A program made the position numbers and the translations under genes. Under the pieces are notes generated by a model, which saw nothing but the letters and a program-made list of their open reading frames with translations, ran no database searches and was not told where the DNA came from. 48,858 nucleotides of DNA from an uncultured Clostridia bacterium. GTDB lineage: Bacteria > Bacillota > Clostridia > Christensenellales > CAG-314. This document shows, piece after piece, positions 44,013-48,858 of the stretch. How positions within the stretch are numbered: the stretch's first letter is position 1; each line of letters opens with the position of its first letter. Location: positions 1 to 48,858 of the forward strand of contig CANQGD010000010.1 of NCBI GenBank assembly GCA_947601445.1. Reading direction: 5' to 3'.

Positions 44013-44330
44013 TTATTTATAGTTAAATCCATAATCGCGACTTACTAATTTATTTAATCGCACTAGATCACCTTCGTAACCATGATGATCCATGTCCTTT
44101 TTCATTTCTACGCAAAAGAGATTGTCAGCCCCATATTCATTGTCATATCCGCGTTTATGAACAATCAAGTCTACAATTAATTTTTTATGTTCATTATCGT
44201 AAATATATTTAGGCGCCGTTCCATTCCCTCCGCACCATGATTATATTCAAAATCGGCGGTATAACCGCGCAAGGTTGCCCCATCTATTTGCTGTTGAACA
44301 TGCTATTCGCAATACCTATAGTAATAATAT
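44013..44330 (-). pseudogene. Broken PD-(D/E)XK nuclease-like gene (C-terminal remnant)
   Basis: On the minus strand two joined frames give a recognisable nuclease core. One frame reads HVQQQIDGATLRGYTADFEY; after a frameshift near 44225 the next reads PKYIYDNEHKKLIVDLIVHK, RGYDNEYGADNLFCVEMKKD and RLNKLVSRDYGFNYK, then stops at 44013. The Asp of VDLI and Glu/Lys of CVEMKK fit a PD-(D/E)XK active site, and the EYN...HKRG...NL-EMKK order is common to a group of small restriction-like or abortive-infection-type proteins. An in-frame TAG (44300-44302), the frameshift and the lack of any N-terminal half show it is dead. Its neighbourhood suggests former defence function. Confidence 0.6.
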
Positions 44331-44468
44331 TTATACCCTTGTATCGCACAAAATATAATACTTGATTGTTGAAACACCTACAATTCAGTGTCGCAATCCA
44401 ACTGGTCGCGACACTTTTAGTTATAAACAATCAAAGAATTAAACATACTTTATGCTATTCCTCAATAA

Positions 44469-47400
44469 TCAATCGTTTAGTTTCTTTTTGATAATTTCCT
44501 GACTTTTGTTTCTTGTTTTTTCTTTTTTTATGTTTTTTATTATCTCGTCCATTGTATTCGCACTCCAATAAATATGGAGTTTCTTTTTGGCGCGAGTTAT
44601 TGCCGTATAAAATATGCCATGCGTTATTTTTTCGGAATTACTACTTGGTATAACAATACTGACATCATTATATTCAAGACCTTGTGCTTTATGTATTGAC
44701 ACCGCATATGCCAAATGAAATGGCACAACAGATCTTTTTCTTGCCCAATCACGCGCCTCTCCTGTCGTGGCGCCATCAAATTCGTAAACGGTAAATTTTA
44801 TACGCGTGGAATTCTCGCCAACTACATCCAAAAATTCAATTTCCTCATCTTTACAGTCCAACTCCGTCAAAATCGTTTCGACATCAACGGTAAAGGAAAT
44901 TTTGTTTTCCTGTAACTCTATGTCGAAGATCCTGCCTTTTAAATTGTTGTATAAAATCGGAAATCTTTTCGATTCATTAAAAAGAATGCGATCTCCAACC
45001 TTATATGTCCACTCTTGCCATGTAACTGCTTCCGTTGCGGAATTTGCGTTTTGAAAGTATGCGTTTATGTTGTTTAGACCGAATTTTCCGTCATAATTCA
45101 GACACAGCACCACACTGTCATCAGATTTCTCGTCCAAAATACTCGGTCCGATATCTTTTGAATAAGGACCATCATACGCTAGCTTCTCCTCAATCAAATC
45201 GCCGCGATTTCGTACCTCATTCCACAAGCCGATAAGTTTTTTGTCGTTTGTACGCCACGGGAACAACAGTTCCACGTTGGCATTGTGTGCGGTTATTATA
45301 TCTTTGGCACAATGGAACCAATTGCCGAAATCTATTGACTCGATTTGATATATATCGCCCGCAAGAACCAACAACACGTCATCCCTTATCTTGTTAAGAA
45401 AGCGCAGCATTGTATAATTATCTATAGTACTGCATTCATCGACAAAAATCAGATCGAATTCTCCCGGGTTGATTTTTCTTGAAAAACTATCTATGCTGAC
45501 GAATTGAGATTCAGAACCGTGGTTTTCTATCATCCGTTCCAAATTTTTCTTTGCGGAATGCGTTTTCGTGAGAAACAGTTTTTTGCGATTACCCATTAAA
45601 TTAGATATGAGGTTTATCATTGTTGTTTTGCCCGTGCCGGCAGCACCATATATCAAAAGCAATCGAGAATCGACAAATACGTTTTGCAAAGTAGATAACT
45701 TTATGTTATCGAATTCATCGTTCAATTTGTTGCCATATCTGGTCTTTAATTTGTTCAGAAATGCGCTGTTCAGTTCCTTTTGCCCTTTGTTACCATCTTT
45801 TGTCAACTCGCGCAATTTCCTTAAAATAGCAATCGTATCTCTTTCGTAAGAATCTATACAAACGGTACCGTTTTCTCGCTTTATTTGATATCCTTCATCA
45901 CATTCCCATTCATCCAAACTACTATTATATTCGTCCACATCCTTTGCGTCGAAACCAAATTCCGCACCGTTTTCATCGTAATATACCTCCCGCGTTTCTC
46001 CAACCAATCTTTTCAAGGCGAGATATGGAAGTAACTTGCGCATATTTTCCACACCGACCGCCCGTGCAATATCTTTTGTAAAAGTCAATCCACTTGTTTT
46101 GCTACCCGCCAAATTTGACAAGAAAGGATTTTTTTCAAACGGATAACAAGCGGTTTTTATATATAAATCTTGACTTAAAAATTTTGTAGCACCCTTTGTC
46201 GGGAGAACACTTTCCAACGTCTCTTCTCTTAACCGCACCAACAAATACCTGACGACATTCCTTCCTTTGGTGTTTGATTGCTTTGAATAATTTTTTTGTA
46301 GCAACAATAAAACACTCTTAAATCGCGGCGATTGAATGCCGAAATAAACGGAATCCAATATGCGCGAGAATTGCGTTTCAGCCAAGTCGATAAAATCCGT
46401 GAGATTTATACCCGTTCTCGTAAGAAACGCCATTAACGCGTTATATTCGGTATATGTAGAGTTTATAACGACGTTTTGTTTCAATATTTTGGCAAGTTTA
46501 TTCAAACATTCGGGTTCAATTGAAACGCGCCAATCCGTTATTACTTTAATTTTAGTGGGAATATCCCATAAGTTTATCGAGGTTTCTTCATATCCGATTT
46601 GAATAGAATACTCAGTATATATATTCTCTTTCGTATACACAGTAACTCGATTGTATTTACTTGCGTAAAGACCCGCCAATTGAAGCGTAATTTCATAATA
46701 ACGCTCATCGTTAACAAAAAAAGGCGTTCTCTTGCGAATATAATATCTTGATTTTTTTAGTTTATTGCTACTGCGAGGCATTTTTGCAATGGCTTGCCCC
46801 ACTTCGTTGTAATATTGTTCGTCAACTTTATCCCTCGTTTTGAAGGGAAATTTGTCTAAGTTGCTCAAAATTTCAAGTTCAAATTTCTGCCGTAAATCCT
46901 TTTTTATCTGCCACAGAAAATTATAATATTTCAGCATTAAACGTTCAGCTTGTCCGCTTGACGGCACTCGACTACCAGGATACCGTAACATTTTATAAAA
47001 GGAAGCCAAATATTTTGTGTCTATATTCATCAATGCTTGTTCCCATGCAAAATCAACGCTTGGCGCAGAAGCTCCGTTGTGCATGGCATTCAATAATAAA
47101 GCGGCAACGCAAAGATCGTTTAGCTTTGTTAAAATTCTTTTAGACACATTGTCTCTTGTATCATTGCATTCTTCAAGTCGGTCAATACTTTCCGTAATTT
47201 CCTGATCGCATGCCGAAACGATTGCGTTTATTTCTTCTTTTGCATATTCTCTGTTTTCGAGTTTCTTTACAAAAGAATGTTGTTCATAAATTTCTTCAAG
47301 GGCGACGCAAAACCGATCTATGCCCGCATCGGAGAATTCTATTTCATCGGCGGAATTAAATGTTATGGTTGCGCTGTTATGAGTAAAGTCTATTGTTCCG

Positions 47401-47813
47401 AGAAACTCTACTGAGATATATTTCCAAAAAACACGCTCTTGTCCTTTTTTACTTGGATTAACTACAACAAACATGACACCCGGATCCAAAGTGACGTTTT
47501 CGTATAAATATGCCGGGAACGCCAAATTTTGCAGACAATATTTTAAATTGCCATTCTCCTCAACACGATCTATATTTGTGCCTTTGATCTGAACAAAAAA
47601 ATTCTGTATCGGCTTTCTTGATTGTTTCGGATTTGGAACAAGTTCAAATCTCCCGTCGATATTCGGCGTTTTGTCGTTAGTTGAAAAGTAGGGGGTTATT
47701 TTTCCTCCCGATTTAAGGAAATCATTTAAGGTAGTAACAGCATCAAAATCGACGGACGCACACTCAGAATGACTTTTTATATGTCTAACTATATCATCGC
47801 TTTTGTAATACAT
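44469..47813 (-). CDS. DUF4365-like nuclease domain fused to SF1 (RecD/Pif1-like) helicase, candidate defence protein
   Basis: An 1,114-residue cytoplasmic protein. Residues about 35-150 match DUF4365: PNIDGRFELV, then NFFVQIKGTN (Q-x-K with a preceding Asp, the PD-(D/E)XK layout) and LDPGVMFVVVNPSKKG. A long middle part (about 160-700) of mixed helix and strand is unrecognised. The C-terminal helicase has Walker A IYGAAGTGKTT (about 721-731), Walker B LIFVDECSTID, GDIYQIESID, and SF1B end motifs SIHKAQGLEYNDVSIV and FYTAITRAKKKLHIYW. Nuclease-helicase fusions of this sort are frequent in phage-defence islands, and CRISPR-Cas9 is next door; that role is inference. ATG 47813 is preferred because GGGAG lies 7 nt upstream; an in-frame TTG at 47819 is the longer alternative. 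A weak promoter (TTGTTT, 16 bp, TATAGA) lies at 47851-47878. AT-rich compared with the housekeeping genes. Confidence 0.85.
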   Translation of the reverse strand: MYYKSDDIVRHIKSHSECASVDFDAVTTLNDFLKSGGKITPYFSTNDKTPNIDGRFELVPNPKQSRKPIQNFFVQIKGTNIDRVEENGNLKYCLQNLAFPAYLYENVTLDPGVMFVVVNPSKKGQERVFWKYISVEFLGTIDFTHNSATITFNSADEIEFSDAGIDRFCVALEEIYEQHSFVKKLENREYAKEEINAIVSACDQEITESIDRLEECNDTRDNVSKRILTKLNDLCVAALLLNAMHNGASAPSVDFAWEQALMNIDTKYLASFYKMLRYPGSRVPSSGQAERLMLKYYNFLWQIKKDLRQKFELEILSNLDKFPFKTRDKVDEQYYNEVGQAIAKMPRSSNKLKKSRYYIRKRTPFFVNDERYYEITLQLAGLYASKYNRVTVYTKENIYTEYSIQIGYEETSINLWDIPTKIKVITDWRVSIEPECLNKLAKILKQNVVINSTYTEYNALMAFLTRTGINLTDFIDLAETQFSRILDSVYFGIQSPRFKSVLLLLQKNYSKQSNTKGRNVVRYLLVRLREETLESVLPTKGATKFLSQDLYIKTACYPFEKNPFLSNLAGSKTSGLTFTKDIARAVGVENMRKLLPYLALKRLVGETREVYYDENGAEFGFDAKDVDEYNSSLDEWECDEGYQIKRENGTVCIDSYERDTIAILRKLRELTKDGNKGQKELNSAFLNKLKTRYGNKLNDEFDNIKLSTLQNVFVDSRLLLIYGAAGTGKTTMINLISNLMGNRKKLFLTKTHSAKKNLERMIENHGSESQFVSIDSFSRKINPGEFDLIFVDECSTIDNYTMLRFLNKIRDDVLLVLAGDIYQIESIDFGNWFHCAKDIITAHNANVELLFPWRTNDKKLIGLWNEVRNRGDLIEEKLAYDGPYSKDIGPSILDEKSDDSVVLCLNYDGKFGLNNINAYFQNANSATEAVTWQEWTYKVGDRILFNESKRFPILYNNLKGRIFDIELQENKISFTVDVETILTELDCKDEEIEFLDVVGENSTRIKFTVYEFDGATTGEARDWARKRSVVPFHLAYAVSIHKAQGLEYNDVSIVIPSSNSEKITHGIFYTAITRAKKKLHIYWSANTMDEIIKNIKKEKTRNKSQEIIKKKLND

Positions 47814-48189
47814 ATCCAATCTCCCATTATCTAATCAATACGTTATTGACTCTATACTAGCCAAACATGAACAAACAAGTTGTCGCTATCAACGAACCAA
47901 TTGACACTACACAATATCACAAAGTTTTTATCTTTATTCTTTTTCTATCAACGTAAATGTTCTTTTTATACGTTTGTCGGACATGCGAATTTTTTATTTC
48001 CACAGGAACAAGTTCACATATATTTCTATAATTTATTAAATTATTTTAACATATATTAAAGAATTGTGTCAATATGCACGACATAATTCAACAATTTAAA
48101 CAAAAAAAGACTTATTGCAAATTCCATCATATATTTAATCGTGTAACAACAAAAAATACAATAAAATTAAATTTGAAATGACGGCAAAT
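47814..48189. other. AT-rich non-coding stretch upstream of the helicase gene
   Basis: It holds the helicase leader and a possible promoter near 47851-47878. The rest is AT-rich sequence in which I see no gene or structured RNA. Confidence 0.6.
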
Positions 48190-48449
48190 GAAGTCCCAAG
48201 GGGGGGGTAGATATTCCGAGGGACACAAAGCAAAACACAAAAATTCAAGCAAACGGCAAGTCCGAAAGTAAATATCCAGCGGCAAAGCCGATGGCTTTAC
48301 AAATGAGGGTAAAACCCTCTGTTGTAGCTACACGAAATACTTCGTAGCGTTCGCTTCGCTCGGCTGAACGTGTCTTTGTGAGCCTGGCGGCTGTCATGCG
48401 TTAGCGAACTGGCTTGTCTTTGCAAATGGATCATTTATCTCGTATATAG
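48190..48449. repeat. Cluster of small hairpins flanking the IS200/IS605 transposase gene
   Basis: Several short palindromes follow one another: CGGCAAAGCCG, GAGGGTAAAACCCTC, ACGAAATACTTCGT, AGCGTTCGCTTCGCT, and an outer pair GCAAATG/CATTTGC next to the tnpA stop. The base composition is richer in GC than the surroundings. Subterminal hairpins are expected at IS200/IS605 ends, so this probably contains the element's end on the tnpA 3' side; the exact cleavage site cannot be fixed. Confidence 0.55.
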
Positions 48450-48812
48450 TCATTTGCTCCATTCATTTATCTTCCTAAGTTGGTTCGCTATGTATTCTTT
48501 TATTTTTTTCGTATTCTTGCCGACGGTGTCGACATAATCCCCTCTGCACCAAAACTCTCTGTTTCGGTACTTAAATTTGAGATTTCCGAATTTTTGGTAT
48601 ATTATCACACTGCTTTTGCCTTTCAAAAATCCCATAAAGCCCGAAACACTCATTTTGGGCGTTATCTTTACACACATGTGTACATGATCGGGACACACTT
48701 CCGCTTCAATTATCTCTACTCCTTTCCATTCGCACAACTGACGTAGAATTGCACCAATCTCTCTTCGCTTTTCTCCATAAAACACTTTTCTCCTGTACTT
48801 GGGTGCAAACAC
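48450..48812 (-). CDS. tnpA: IS200/IS605-family transposase TnpA, 5' end apparently damaged
   Basis: A HUH/Y1 single-strand transposase. The metal-binding HUH is VCPDHVHMCV; the catalytic Tyr lies in IKEYIANQ; FAPKYRRKVFYGEKR and FLKGKSS are family signatures. Usual length is about 130-150 residues. Upstream of the GTG at 48812 the family residues HTTWNCKYHIVF continue in frame back to about 48848, but no ATG is found and an in-frame TAA (48849-48851) precedes them. One missing base plus an altered start codon would explain this, so the gene may be inactive. The window ends 10 bp further on, so the true 5' context is unseen. Confidence 0.85.
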   Translation of the reverse strand: MFAPKYRRKVFYGEKRREIGAILRQLCEWKGVEIIEAEVCPDHVHMCVKITPKMSVSGFMGFLKGKSSVIIYQKFGNLKFKYRNREFWCRGDYVDTVGKNTKKIKEYIANQLRKINEWSK

Positions 48813-48858
48813 TATATGGTACTTGCAATTCCACGTCGTATGTGCTAATTATCCTTGG

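Overview
The window looks like a chromosomal segment of an uncultured, gut-type Clostridia (Bacillota). The evidence is AAGGAG-type ribosome binding sites, sigma-A promoters with 16-17 bp spacers, SAM-I and cobalamin riboswitches, a CIRCE heat-shock operator, many lipoproteins with a lipobox, a type 3 prolyl-tRNA synthetase and a complete type II-A CRISPR-Cas9 locus. The precise lineage is inference. Nearly all genes lie on the minus strand.

Positions 1-10,000 hold envelope redox and uptake genes: an ApbE flavin transferase fused to a NusG_II domain, a Gx-transporter-family membrane protein, an MscS channel, an FMN-binding lipoprotein with the flavinylation motif TGAT, proS, and a DUF4430 lipoprotein plus ECF S-component pair behind a cobalamin riboswitch. 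Together the flavin genes resemble parts of the flavin-based extracellular electron transfer machinery of Gram-positive bacteria.

Positions 10,000-24,000 hold housekeeping and envelope genes: an unrecognised protein, a HAD phosphatase, a GH13 glucosidase, cardiolipin synthase, an unusually large RND transporter, a zinc-ribbon/leucine-rich-repeat membrane protein with a divergent XRE regulator and a palindromic operator, CIRCE-controlled Hsp20 and an LPG-synthase-type flippase-like protein.

Positions 23,876-34,340 form one seven-gene minus-strand transcription unit with gaps of 0-3 nt or overlaps: metK, recD2, comF, secA, prfB, a DUF3737 gene and a PatB/MalY C-S lyase. A consensus promoter and a SAM-I riboswitch with a terminator precede it, and a strong bidirectional terminator ends it.

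Positions 34,475-48,858 are a defence and mobile region. A CRISPR array of 42 repeats and 41 spacers is followed by a leader ending in ATTTGAG and the operon cas9-cas1-cas2-csn2 (minus strand, three ATGA overlaps). A divergently transcribed tracrRNA starts next to cas9. Beyond it lie an AT-rich stretch with a broken PD-(D/E)XK nuclease-like gene, an 1,114-residue protein joining a DUF4365-like nuclease domain to an SF1 helicase (a candidate anti-phage effector), and an IS200/IS605 transposase gene at the window edge whose 5' end looks damaged.
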